A stretch of 64,000 nt of DNA from Amoebidium appalachense (Eukaryota > Ichthyosporea), in NCBI GenBank assembly GCA_963693365.1, contig CAVNZM010000004.1, positions 6,634,001 through 6,698,000 on the forward strand, in the 5' to 3' direction. The notes under the pieces are model-generated. The model saw nothing but the letters and a program-made list of their open reading frames with translations, made no database searches and was not told the origin of the DNA. Each line of letters begins with the position of its first letter. Positions within the stretch are counted from its first letter, which is position 1. The position numbers and the translations under genes are program-made. Of this stretch, positions 1-12,921 are shown in pieces.

Positions 1-22
1 CCCCCCCCCCCCCCCCCCGGGG

Positions 23-55
<33 letters not shown>

Positions 56-518
56 ACCAATGGGCATGGAACACTGATATCATCTTTTGGAGCATGTGCA
101 AAGTTTTGGCTGAGTGGCACACAGTTTGTGCACCATCATGATGCATGTCGTAGTGTACACTGTACATGTGTAGAAGAGACAGGACAATGCAATACGTTGA
201 ATCATATGGGTTTACTGTGAAAAAGCTGTTACAAACAGCTTGCATTATGATTATCAAACTCTTGCTTTTGTGCCATGATATTGATTCTCAGAGTCTCTCC
301 TAACGGCAAGTTCATACTAAAATACAAGACATGTTCTTCTACCACCTTGCATATGCATGCACCGTCTTATTGAATAAAAGCATGAGTCTACGAATTCCAT
401 GTCATTGATGTGCCTATTAAGCACTACTCATGGCTTTTCATGTCAAATTTCCGGCATGCTGAACCTTGCAAATTTCGTGTAATGACTCCCTTATTTAAAC
501 TATTGAAGCTTTACGAAC
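1..518. other. spacer downstream of sugar porter copy 1
   Basis: Begins with a poly-C and poly-A run, then AT-rich sequence. No coding potential is seen. It should contain the 3' UTR of the minus-strand transporter that ends at 519. Confidence 0.5.
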
Positions 519-2219
519 CTACTCCTTCTTGCGGTTGACGGATGTGGGCTTGCGCTCAAAGCCGACCTTGAACTCGTCAAACAGCGTGTCGGTGTCTTCG
601 AGGGCCACACCTGCCGTCTCGGGCACACAGGTGTAGACAAACAGGGTCATTGTGGCAATGAAGCACGAGAAGAACACAAACGTGCCCCACAGGTTGAACA
701 CGCTGGGCCGGTACAGGTACGGCGTGACCTTGCCCACCACAGCGGCCATGGCCCAGTTGGTGGCCGTCGACACGCTCATGCCCTTGCCGCGGAGGTTCTG
801 GGGGAAGATCTCGGAGCACAGCACCCACACCACCGGGCCCCAGCTGTAGGCAAAGCCGCACACAAAGATGACGGCAAAGACAATCACAAAGATGCCCACG
901 GTCTCGTTTGTCTTGAAGTCAAACAGCGGCGACGCCATCATCGCACAGCCGGCCGTGCCGACAAACTGCATAATGCCGCCGGTGACCAGCAGGGTGACGC
1001 GGCCGCTGCGCTCGACCAGGTAGATGCAGATGAACGTGGCCAGGAAGTTGAACGTGGTGAGTGCAAGGTTGGCCCACAGCGCGCCGGTCTCGCTGAAGAA
1101 GGTGGCAAAGATGTCGGGGGCAAAGAACATGATGGCGTTGATGCCGGTCAGCTGCTGGAAGAACTGCAGCAGGGCGCCGACCATTGTGCGGTAGCGCATG
1201 TTGTTGCGGCTGCTGAACGTGTCGGCCCACGAGCCCTCGCCAATGGCCGCGTCGGCCTCCACGCAGGCCGTGATGTTTGCCAGCTCGGCCTCGACCTCGT
1301 CGCTGTGCCGCACCCGCTGCAGACACGTGCGCGCCTCGTCGTAGCGGCCCTTCTGCACCAGCCAGCGGGGGGACTCGGGCAGCAGGAACATGGCACACAC
1401 CATGATGATGGCAAAGAAGATGTTGCCGCCGTACGACAGCCGCCAGCCGGGCGTCCAGTGCTTGAGCCCGACGTTGGCTGCGGCGGCCAGCAGGATGCCG
1501 AAGGTGATGCACAGCTGCTGCAGCGTCACCAGCACACCACGCACGTGCTCGGGGGCCATCTCGGATTGATACATGGTCACGGCCATGCTGAGCGTACCAA
1601 TAGCAACACCGCCAATGAACCGGCCGGCGTACATGACACCCATGGTGGGGGGGAAGATCTGCATGACCACGCCCACAATGAAGATGATGTCGTTGAGCAT
1701 GAGTGTCTTCTTGCGGCCCAGGTAGTCCGTCTGTGTGCCGGAGGTCAGGGCACCACAGAAGCAACCGATGGTGAAGAGGAAAGAGATCCAGCCCTGCTGG
1801 TCAGACACCCACGCTGGGTTGTACTCCCACGCGTCCTCCACACACTGCGTGAGCACCTTGCCGTTGTACACCGTGCCGTTAGCAATGCAGTCGACCTCCG
1901 TCTCGGCGCAGCCAAACCGCATGCAGTAGTCGAGGTCGCTGGTGGGGACGGGGCCGGCTGGGCAGCACACTGCTGGGGGCCAGCCAAAGTGCTTGCGGAA
2001 GGACGGCATGACCAGCGTGCCGCCGGAGCCACCAATGTCGTAGCCAAAGAGAAGACCGCCAAAGGCCGCCATGATGGCCACCACAATCACAAACGTCTTG
2101 ACAGGCCGTGTGCGGTCGAGGGGCTGGCTGGCCACCTTGCCCACGGCAGAGTCGACATTGAGCACGCCATGGTCGGCCGCCTGCCCGCTCTTGTACTTTT
2201 CTTCAACATGCGAATCCAT
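519..2219 (-). CDS. MFS sugar porter, copy 1
   Basis: A 566-residue, intronless sugar/H+ symporter of the major facilitator superfamily, expected to move hexoses across the plasma membrane through 12 helices. Visible sugar-porter marks are GLLFGYDIGGSGG in helix 1, DYLGRKKT between helices 2 and 3, PESPRWL after helix 6, QQLTGINA in helix 7, ERSGR between helices 8 and 9, and PETAG after helix 12. An extended loop with several Cys and an NGT sequon follows helix 1. The start is the ATG at 2219; reading upstream in frame gives only a GTG. I see four residue differences from copy 2: VEEKYKSG against VDEKYKGG, FDFKTN against FDYKTN, and DEFKVG against DEFMVG. This copy stops with TAG directly after KKE, where copy 2 has CAG and reads on. 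Confidence 0.93.
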   Translation of the reverse strand: MDSHVEEKYKSGQAADHGVLNVDSAVGKVASQPLDRTRPVKTFVIVVAIMAAFGGLLFGYDIGGSGGTLVMPSFRKHFGWPPAVCCPAGPVPTSDLDYCMRFGCAETEVDCIANGTVYNGKVLTQCVEDAWEYNPAWVSDQQGWISFLFTIGCFCGALTSGTQTDYLGRKKTLMLNDIIFIVGVVMQIFPPTMGVMYAGRFIGGVAIGTLSMAVTMYQSEMAPEHVRGVLVTLQQLCITFGILLAAAANVGLKHWTPGWRLSYGGNIFFAIIMVCAMFLLPESPRWLVQKGRYDEARTCLQRVRHSDEVEAELANITACVEADAAIGEGSWADTFSSRNNMRYRTMVGALLQFFQQLTGINAIMFFAPDIFATFFSETGALWANLALTTFNFLATFICIYLVERSGRVTLLVTGGIMQFVGTAGCAMMASPLFDFKTNETVGIFVIVFAVIFVCGFAYSWGPVVWVLCSEIFPQNLRGKGMSVSTATNWAMAAVVGKVTPYLYRPSVFNLWGTFVFFSCFIATMTLFVYTCVPETAGVALEDTDTLFDEFKVGFERKPTSVNRKKE

Positions 2220-2640
2220 TTCTGGGTTTTTTTTTAGCCTATACACGCCTTAAGTGCTATGGTATTGCTAAGTGTAGATATCAAACTATACACTTTCGAT
2301 CAGACTTGTTGAAGTTGCTGACTGACTGAGGCCTGGTGACCGGCTCCGTGTTTATATACTCTCGGTGGCCAATCACACAGGTCGAAAGACGAATGCCAAT
2401 CAAATATAAGTGTGTCAGTCCACATTCCAAAAATGGGTTGATTGGAGCCCTCCTTTCAGCTCATTGGTTCATTAACCATCTATGATTGGTCTTATTATTC
2501 GATTGGTCAAAGTCCACAGCCAATAGGAATGTTAGTGCTTAGTTTTGTGGCATTCCAGAGATCTGTGAATTTCGAAACCGCGTTGAACTTGGACCATCCA
2601 CCAGACTCCAGTATATAAAAAATTCAGAGGAAGCCTGTTT
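2220..2640 (-). promoter_or_regulatory. promoter region of sugar porter copy 1
   Basis: On the minus strand a TATATAAAC-type TATA box lies at about 2350-2358, roughly 135 bases before the ATG. Several ATTGG/CCAAT pentamers follow between 2370 and 2530. The same elements, in the same order and orientation relative to the gene, precede copy 2 at about 9720-10050, so the promoter was duplicated with the coding sequence. Confidence 0.6.
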
Positions 2641-3179
2641 GTCAATTAACTTGTCACGAACCTATGAGTGATTTATTTGGCTGAAGAGCAGCTTGATTTG
2701 CGATTGGATAGTGTTTGTGCACACGTGTGCCACTGTCTGCACTGTCTGTGTCACTGACTCAATCGCATTGGCTACTGGCAGCTTTTTTTCTGCTGTAGTG
2801 TAACCGTCAATCAGATCCGAAGCCACCTGCCTAATTCGGAGCCTTTGATATGCTTTGTCAGAATGTCTGTTTGGTAACCTTGGATTCGAATGTGGGGCAT
2901 ATCATCCGTGAACACCACATCATGTACATGTTGCTGTTATAGCTATCAACACCATATGCATGCATATATGGCCAGACCTGACCTATTGAGATTGACACGT
3001 GCCCCGCATGTACATGTGTGAGAACTTCAAAAAAATTAAATCCACTGATCATAACAAGAAAAAAAAAAACTAGTAGTATCCAAATACAAACAGAAAGGAG
3101 AAGGGAGATGAAAGAATTGGGGGATTTCTTCGTCATTATTAGGTACCTATAGGAGAAACTGGGTGGCCGGCATCCAAAT

Positions 3180-4060
<881 letters not shown>

Positions 4061-5290
4061 GTAGCACGTCTTGACAGAGCTCCATTAGGAGGAAACTTGA
4101 CTAGAGTCGTTTAAATTTTATGTAGCTCTGTTCCAATCGAACTCAAATGCCAAACTTTCACAAATCCTATCCATTCAAATCGGCGCCGTTACACAGAAAT
4201 AACTTTCCTATTTTTTTCAGTTGTTTTATAAAGACTTTTTGTTTTTTTTGCACGCCAAAACTTCCCGCCCAAATTTCTATATTTGGCTAATCGGTGCGAT
4301 CGCTTGCAAATCATTAGTCCATACAATCATATTTTGAGATTGCAATATTCCTACTTTTTTACTTGTTTGATAAATCGCAGTCTGTAATAAGGACTCCATG
4401 GCCACACAACTTTCATTATCCCCCCCCCCTCCCCCCCCCCCCCCCCACCCCACCCCACCCCGCGGCCCACCCACCCACCCACCACCACCACCACCACCAT
4501 CTCAACCCCCTCCCCCCCCCCCCCCCCCCCCCCCCCCCTTCCTCTCCTTCCCCCTTCCCCCCCCCCCCCCCCCCCCCCCTCCTTTCCTCCCTCCCTCCCT
4601 CCCCCCCTTTCTCCGCCGTCAAAAAAAAAGAAAAGAAACAAGGAAGAAAATAAAGAAAATGGAAAATGGAAAGAAATGAAGGTGTGCTTTACCCTATAAA
4701 CGTTACACGTTTCACAAATCAATCTCATTGGGTAGGCGCCTATTACAGATCAAACCGTTTTCGAACAGAAAACAGCCAAGCAGTAAGAGGGTAGCACCCC
4801 TCCCTCCTCCCCCCCACCCCGACACCACAAAACAAAATTGCCAACAAAAAATGAAAGAATGAGATAAAACAAAAATGAGTGCACACGACAATGATTCAGT
4901 CAAAAATGTCCATTTGGTACCTATCACCGTCAATGGTACCCAGCACTTCCCTCACCCCCATATCCACGTTACGGCTTCCAAAGATGTACACATTGTCACC
5001 CTGTGCCAAAATGCCCTGAACCATCGTGTGCGACGATGATTCCACCCTGTACATGACCCTTCACCTCTCTGATTTTTACGCGATTGTAACAGTTTGGGGT
5101 TGGATTTATGTTTTGGCGGGAATAGGATACCGTGTATGTGGTGAGTACGCCTGGGGCCTGATTTTAAGAATTTTGGTGATTTCGGTGCGAAAGGGTTCTT
5201 CGACTGGGGAGCGACAACCGGTTAGAGTACCAGCTTTGCTTTAGTAGAGATTAATAGTAAGACACTGGATGTGGTATTAAACATACACAC
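4061..5290. other. spacer with poly-C tracts and a dispersed repeat
   Basis: No gene is recognised. The stretch at about 4240-4365 (a T-run, then GCACGCCAAAACTTCCCG and following sequence) recurs in diverged form at about 13060-13180 in the same orientation. Poly-C with CCA/CCACC repeats spans about 4420-4600. Confidence 0.55.
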
Positions 5291-5304
5291 AACACCGTAA
5301 CACC

Positions 5305-5578
<274 letters not shown>

Positions 5579-5857
5579 CACACATTCCACCACTTTAGAC
5601 GAACCAATGAGAGTCCGGTTTTTAAGTTTATTCGTAGGTCTTGAGTGGAGGGGAAGCCTGGTGCTACCCACCGGCGTGGCTGAGGTGAATGCCTTGGGCT
5701 AAGTGTGTGCAAATAGTTAGGATTGTTTAAGGGTGTGTTAGCTTAGCTAATAATACCGTAGCACCCTAGCTAGATACTGTCGGTGCTGGGTGGAAGACGG
5801 TGCGGTAGTTCCCCTTGAGGCCCCCAAGGGGTCCCTCCGGGAACAAAACGGGATAAA

Positions 5858-6190
<333 letters not shown>

Positions 6191-6407
6191 ATTTACTGCA
6201 GCAACGCAACAACCCGCCCACAAGCACGCACACTCACGTAGACAGGCAGGAAGCACATACAGTCCCCCCTCCCCCCTCCCCCCCCTCCCCCCTCCCCCAA
6301 CCCCAACCCCACCTCACCCCACCCCCCCACCTCGGTTTCCGCTCTCCGCTCTCCCCCCACCCAACACCGTTTTCTGCGGATCGACACTTAGTGACCCACC
6401 ACGCACT

Positions 6408-6829
6408 GTAAACATGGTTGTGTATATTGTTGGACAGACTACGGGAGTCGCGCCCTGTAGTTAGTCGCGCTTACTGACCAATCAAAATGGTTGGTCGGGA
6501 AGCAGCGGCGTTGTCCCGCAATCGCACGGCGAACTGTCCCATATAAAAGGCGGCAGTATCAGCCAGATCCAATCAGTTGGGAACATGCCTGGACTCGAAT
6601 CGATGAGTGCCGAGGATAAGATCCCATCTCAAGATGGGGTTTACGCTGTTTACTCGAGGCAAAGAGAACCAGTCTCAGGTATGGGGGGGGGGTTTTGCTC
6701 GGAATATCCCCTCAGCGGTATATCATGATCACGTACATAGATGTCGGGTGGTGACTATATATCAGGGTTTACTTTCTCTACGAGACACCATAAAGACTAC
6801 AAGGAGAAATCAATTAGTTGGGGTTCCCC

Positions 6830-6875
<46 letters not shown>

Positions 6876-6907
6876 GGGCTCCCCTCGGGACACTCGGTAT
6901 CAGCTGG

Positions 6908-6954
<47 letters not shown>

Positions 6955-8344
6955 TGCGCTATAATTTTGTAGTGATGTGTTTCTCAAGCCAATCAATACA
7001 TCTAATAAACAGGTCGTAGTTACGCGTGTTTAGTATAAAATCAAGGATGTTGTAATTTACAGGTAGGCTATCTTTCTGGGTGTCTGTTGTGAATGTGACG
7101 TGTGTGTGTTGCGGTATTATGTGGTCTATCAAACTACATTTGGCGATACATGACCGGTTAAACTGGTGTGTGTGTGTGTTGTTTGGGCATGCAAATGATG
7201 CCACCTTATACTTATTAGATCTCCACTGTATAGCACGTGTACAGTAAAAGCGTGGTAATTGATCAATAATACCATCAGCTAGAGAAAGACCAGTTCTACA
7301 GGAAGGTAATATGTATTTAGGTGTTATACATTTGCGAGTGCCATATTTGGCAATATGGTTGAGGCGGTCAGTATATATAAAACGAGACATAAGGCTTAGT
7401 TTTTCAAGGTGTATGCTTTCATCGGGTCTAGTGTCGTGTGGTATCTTTTTCCATTTGTTATATTGCGTGATTATCTTGTGATTGTGTACATGTTTAATAA
7501 GTAAGTGGCAGTCCAAAGTCACACACACACTATTGCGGGGTTTATTTGTATTTGTGCCCAGGGGAGAAGGGGAGAGAGAGGGGAGGAAAGAGGGGAGAGG
7601 TGAGGAGGGGACAGGTCGGATAGAGAAGAGAGGGTGGGAGGGCAAATACTTCTTTAAGCGGCTTATGTGCTTATTGAATTTCAGCGCGAGATAGGATACT
7701 CTAGCAGCTATTGGGACCAGACCATATATCGAGAGCGTTACAGGCCCAGGTTTACAACAGTTGTTAGATAGAAAGGAGGCAACTTCTGCTTCAAGGAAAT
7801 TTGCCAAGGGTTTAAGCGCTCTAGTTCTCTCTTTCTTGATCCAAGCGGCCGATCAGATCCCATACTGTAAAAGCAATCTGCGCTGCCGCTATGATACACA
7901 ACCAAATTTACATTGGCGACCGCGGCAGGACCCAAGGGGGCTGTTGGTCGGAGGGCCACGCCTGTATAACTTTGGGTGGAGCCGTTCGCGGGCTGCTACG
8001 ACCTTGCCGGTGGGGTGTACATAGCGCGCGACTCCCCAACGGGAGGGGAGATGTAAACATGGTTGTGTATATTGTTGGACAGACTACGGGAGTCGCGCCC
8101 TGTAGTTAGTCGCGCTTACTGACCAATCAAAATGGTTGGTCGGGAAGCAGCGGCGTTGTCCCACAATCGCACGGCGAACTGTCCCATATAAAAGGCGGCA
8201 GTATCAGCCAGATCCAATCAGTTGGGAACATGTCCTGGACTCGAATCGATGAGTGCCGAGGATAAGATCCCATCTCAAGATTGATCAGATCCCATACTGT
8301 AAAAGCAATCTGCGCTGCCGCTATGATACACAACCAAATTTACA
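6408..8344 (+). mobile_element. internally deleted LTR retrotransposon, 5' LTR interrupted
   Basis: The 3' LTR spans 8052-8344 (293 bp). It starts TGTAAACATGG and ends AAATTTACA, so it has TG...CA ends, and it carries a TATAAAAG box at about 8186-8193. A purine tract (GGGAGGGGAG) lies just before it. The 5' LTR is in two pieces: 6408 to about 6636, and about 7850 to 7909. Together they match the 3' LTR almost base for base. Directly after the second piece is a primer-binding-site-like TTGGCGACCG. Only about 140 bases of internal sequence remain, so no retroviral proteins are encoded. Confidence 0.8.
6637..7849 (-). mobile_element. insertion in the 5' LTR: LINE-like 3' fragment
   Basis: This block separates the two halves of the 5' LTR. 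Read on the minus strand it has an open frame at about 7807-6959, then about 85 bases including a (CA)n run, then poly-A (poly-T at 6832-6871 on the plus strand). That is the layout of the 3' end of a 5'-truncated LINE. The protein (LKKYLPSHPLF near its start, CIDWLEKH near its end) contains no reverse-transcriptase or endonuclease core, so the family is not proved. The 6637-6830 part lies beyond the poly-A and is unexplained. Confidence 0.45.
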
Positions 8345-8520
8345 GCACGCAATCGCGGACATTAAAACACATGCAATGCCACGTGCGGTACTCTAAGCAC
8401 GTGTGTGCTTGTCACTTAGGTACCACACCGATTGTGGTCCCCGTTTCACACGCACACAAACACACACACACACGCACGCACACACACCACAAAAAAGTGT
8501 AAACCGAAACATAAAACCCC

Positions 8521-8569
<49 letters not shown>

Positions 8570-8872
8570 TTCCCCCGCACTCACCCACACACACACACAC
8601 CACCACCACCAAAAAAAAAAAAAAAAAAAAAAAAGGAAAAGGACTCAAAAGAAAAAGGAAAAAAAAAAAGAGAGAAAAAAGGCAACAACAACGAAATTGT
8701 TGAAGTCAAATACATGGCCGAGCATGTGCATGTGTCTGCATCAGTATCCACAGCTTAGTATCCCCCCCCCCCCCCCCCCCCCCCCTCCCCCCATCCTTCC
8801 CCGCCCTCCCCCCCCCTCGTGCCCCCCTCCCCCCCCCCAAAAAGAATAAAAAAAGAAAAACAGGACAAGGAG

Positions 8873-8913
<41 letters not shown>

Positions 8914-9715
8914 GAAAACAGCAGCTCACGGTGCCCTTAATGCCCCCCTCCCCGCCCCCCCCCCCCCCCCCCCCCCCCCCCTTCCCAGGACCCGGCCCCC
9001 GAGGCCCACCTTCCCTCCCTCCCCCCTCTCCTCGCCCCCTTCCCCTCCCCTCCGTCCCCCTACGTGTCACTCCATCATTCACACCTACCCACCCACCCAC
9101 CCACACATGTAGACAAACACACACACAGCATCACCTGTACAGCTGTACATGTATTATGATGGGTGGCTCACGTGCACACACGGTAAACATGCATTTGCAC
9201 ATGCATGATAATAAATATCATGACATGCTCAGGCTTCAGACGTCGTCTGGCCATGGGCCGCACGTTTAATACCATATGCATGCTCTTATCAAAAAATAAT
9301 AATGAGTGCCATAGCCAGATGACGCGGGCAGCTCGTGCCCCACTTCGAATGCCCTGACGCATACCAAAAACCCCGAATTAGGCAGGTGGCTTCCTGGAAA
9401 TGAATGAAGGTTGGCCAATCGAAGCAAGTCTACCTGGAGCCATACAGCCACAGTGACTGTCACATGTTGGCGTACGTATACCGTATGCATGATCTCGATG
9501 TGTACATACACACACATGATCAGATCCAGTTGGTTTGCGGCCAAAAAAATGCTCACAGGTTCATGGCATATGGCTTCTTCCGTAGTTAGTTTTGCGCGAA
9601 ATCCTATATATATATATCTCCTTTGCGCCGGAGTTGGGTGGATGCTCCAAGCATACACGCACACAGTACATACAGAGCGGCCTGAGTTGCCAGTCGATCG
9701 AAGTCTGGAACGCCA
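8345..9715. other. spacer with poly-C, (CAA)n and A-rich tracts
   Basis: No gene is recognised. Poly-C at 8521-8569 and 8761-8785, a poly-A run near 8611-8634, (CAA)n at about 8876-8912, and further C-rich tracts to 9060. From about 9370 the sequence starts to match, in inverted orientation, the flank of sugar porter copy 1 near 2830 (a shared block reading CCGAATTAGGCAGGTGGCTTC). Confidence 0.6.
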
Positions 9716-10051
9716 CAATACTAAGCACTAGCATTCCTATTGGCTGTGAACTTTGACCAATCGATTAATTTCACCAAAATCATCAATAGTGTTTCATGAA
9801 CCAATGAGCTGAAAGGAGGGCTCCCATCAACCCATATTTGGAAGGTGGGCTGACACACTTAGAATTGATTGGCTTCGCCTTTCGACCTATTTGATTGGCC
9901 GGCTTGCTGAAATCCTGAGCCACCCGAGAGTATATAAACACGGAGCCCCGCTAACCATACCTCAGTCAGTTAGCTAACTTCAACAGCTCTGATCGATTAG
10001 TGTATAGTTTGATATCTGCACTTAGCAATACCATTAAAACAACACGCAGAA
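9716..10051 (+). promoter_or_regulatory. promoter region of sugar porter copy 2
   Basis: A GTATATAAACACGG TATA box lies at about 9930-9943, about 115 bases before the ATG. CCAAT/ATTGG pentamers lie at about 9739, 9760, 9801, 9868 and 9894. The arrangement mirrors the promoter of copy 1. Confidence 0.65.
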
Positions 10052-11791
10052 ATGGATTCGCATGTTGACGAGAAGTACAAGGGCGGGCAGGCGGCCGACC
10101 ATGGCGTGCTCAATGTCGACTCTGCCGTGGGCAAGGTGGCCAGCCAGCCCCTCGACCGCACACGGCCTGTCAAGACGTTTGTGATTGTGGTGGCCATCAT
10201 GGCGGCCTTTGGCGGTCTTCTCTTTGGCTACGACATTGGTGGCTCCGGCGGCACGCTGGTCATGCCGTCCTTCCGCAAGCACTTTGGCTGGCCCCCAGCA
10301 GTGTGCTGCCCAGCCGGCCCCGTCCCCACCAGCGACCTCGACTACTGCATGCGGTTTGGCTGCGCCGAGACGGAGGTCGACTGCATTGCTAACGGCACGG
10401 TGTACAACGGCAAGGTGCTCACGCAGTGTGTGGAGGACGCGTGGGAGTACAACCCAGCGTGGGTGTCTGACCAGCAGGGCTGGATCTCTTTCCTCTTCAC
10501 CATCGGTTGCTTCTGTGGTGCCCTGACCTCCGGCACACAGACGGACTACCTGGGCCGCAAGAAGACACTCATGCTCAACGACATCATCTTCATTGTGGGC
10601 GTGGTCATGCAGATCTTCCCCCCCACCATGGGTGTCATGTACGCCGGCCGGTTCATTGGCGGTGTTGCTATTGGTACGCTCAGCATGGCCGTGACCATGT
10701 ATCAATCCGAGATGGCCCCCGAGCACGTGCGTGGTGTGCTGGTGACGCTGCAGCAGCTGTGCATCACCTTCGGCATCCTGCTGGCCGCCGCAGCCAACGT
10801 CGGGCTCAAGCACTGGACGCCCGGCTGGCGGCTGTCGTACGGCGGCAACATCTTCTTTGCCATCATCATGGTGTGTGCCATGTTCCTGCTGCCCGAGTCC
10901 CCCCGCTGGCTGGTGCAGAAGGGCCGCTACGACGAGGCGCGCACGTGTCTGCAGCGGGTGCGGCACAGCGACGAGGTCGAGGCCGAGCTGGCAAACATCA
11001 CGGCCTGCGTGGAGGCCGACGCGGCCATTGGCGAGGGCTCGTGGGCCGACACGTTCAGCAGCCGCAACAACATGCGCTACCGCACAATGGTCGGCGCCCT
11101 GCTGCAGTTCTTCCAGCAGCTGACCGGCATCAACGCCATCATGTTCTTTGCCCCCGACATCTTTGCCACCTTCTTCAGCGAGACCGGCGCGCTGTGGGCC
11201 AACCTTGCACTCACCACGTTCAACTTCCTGGCCACGTTCATCTGCATCTACCTGGTCGAGCGCAGCGGCCGCGTCACCCTGCTGGTCACCGGAGGCATTA
11301 TGCAGTTTGTCGGCACGGCCGGCTGTGCAATGATGGCGTCGCCGCTGTTTGACTACAAGACAAACGAGACCGTGGGCATCTTTGTGATTGTCTTTGCCGT
11401 CATCTTTGTGTGCGGCTTTGCCTACAGCTGGGGCCCGGTGGTGTGGGTGCTGTGCTCCGAGATCTTCCCCCAGAACCTCCGCGGCAAGGGCATGAGCGTG
11501 TCGACGGCCACCAACTGGGCCATGGCCGCTGTGGTGGGCAAGGTCACGCCGTACCTGTACCGGCCCAGCGTGTTCAACCTGTGGGGCACGTTTGTGTTCT
11601 TCTCGTGCTTCATTGCCACAATGACCCTGTTTGTCTACACCTGTGTGCCCGAGACGGCAGGTGTGGCCCTCGAAGACACCGACACGCTGTTTGACGAGTT
11701 CATGGTCGGCTTTGAGCGCAAGCCCACATCCGTCAACCGCAAGAAGGAGCAGGGTCCTAATAATATCGTAATAGAGAGTGTTAGGCATTGA
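10052..11791 (+). CDS. MFS sugar porter, copy 2
   Basis: A 579-residue intronless sugar porter, nearly identical to the minus-strand copy at 519-2219, with the same sugar-porter motifs (GRKKT, PESPRWL, QQLTGIN, PETAG) and 12 predicted helices. It should import hexoses at the plasma membrane. The ATG at 10052 follows a clear TATA/CCAAT promoter. The C-terminus has 13 extra residues (QGPNNIVIESVRH) because the TAG of copy 1 is CAG here. Sequence similarity between the copies ends at about this codon, so the tail was probably acquired from the flank at the duplication breakpoint. Near-identity also at silent sites points to recent duplication or gene conversion. Confidence 0.94.
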   Translation: MDSHVDEKYKGGQAADHGVLNVDSAVGKVASQPLDRTRPVKTFVIVVAIMAAFGGLLFGYDIGGSGGTLVMPSFRKHFGWPPAVCCPAGPVPTSDLDYCMRFGCAETEVDCIANGTVYNGKVLTQCVEDAWEYNPAWVSDQQGWISFLFTIGCFCGALTSGTQTDYLGRKKTLMLNDIIFIVGVVMQIFPPTMGVMYAGRFIGGVAIGTLSMAVTMYQSEMAPEHVRGVLVTLQQLCITFGILLAAAANVGLKHWTPGWRLSYGGNIFFAIIMVCAMFLLPESPRWLVQKGRYDEARTCLQRVRHSDEVEAELANITACVEADAAIGEGSWADTFSSRNNMRYRTMVGALLQFFQQLTGINAIMFFAPDIFATFFSETGALWANLALTTFNFLATFICIYLVERSGRVTLLVTGGIMQFVGTAGCAMMASPLFDYKTNETVGIFVIVFAVIFVCGFAYSWGPVVWVLCSEIFPQNLRGKGMSVSTATNWAMAAVVGKVTPYLYRPSVFNLWGTFVFFSCFIATMTLFVYTCVPETAGVALEDTDTLFDEFMVGFERKPTSVNRKKEQGPNNIVIESVRH

Positions 11792-12300
11792 AATTTAAAG
11801 CATGTTTCGCTGATGGCGCCGGCTTTATTAGCGCAGAAGGTACTAATGGCATGTAGTGAGTGCTCAATATGCACCATGGCATGGGATTTGAAGAATTTAC
11901 CTTTTTTTATTAGTGCTATAGCTACAATAACAAGGTGGGCAGGCGCGTGTTGAAAAATCAATATGGACGTTATTCAACGGGAAGAGATCTGTTGGTACAC
12001 AAGCGAAAAATTCAGAGTTTGAATCATCAATATGCAAGAACAAGCTGTTTGTAACAGCTGTGCAATAAATTCAATTAAACAAGCTGACAATGATGTCACG
12101 GTATTGCCCTCTTTCTGCCACATTCACGGTGCACCGTGTTGTGTGTGTGGGGCCCAAACTGTGCAACATTACATCGCACAACCACAATTGCGCACGCGTC
12201 AACTTGATTAATGTAAATTGGCCGATGGTTATTCTTTCTTTCGTCTTTTATCCGTGAATAGTGAGGTTGTGGCTGGCGACACCAACTGTAGCTGAGTAGA
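11792..12300. other. spacer downstream of sugar porter copy 2
   Basis: AT-rich, no gene recognised. AATAAA occurs at about 12063, which could serve the transporter transcript. Confidence 0.4.
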
Positions 12301-12427
12301 CTAAAAGCTACCCCCCCCCCCCCCCTCCCCCCCTTCCCTCCCCCCTTCCTTCTTGCCCTTTTCGATCAGCTCCATTTTGTTTTTTAACGGATTGCATAGT
12401 ACACGGGCAGGTGGCAAGCAAACGTAT

Positions 12428-12920
<493 letters not shown>

Positions 12921-12921
<1 letters not shown>

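Noticed and set aside
4351-4728. Gly-rich and Pro-rich open frames over poly-C/poly-G
   Set aside because: Low-complexity translation of homopolymer tracts with no domain and no conserved start.
10034-11788. 584-residue antisense frame over sugar porter copy 2 (and its equivalent over copy 1)
   Set aside because: Antisense shadow caused by GC-rich third positions; His/Arg-rich and without family features.
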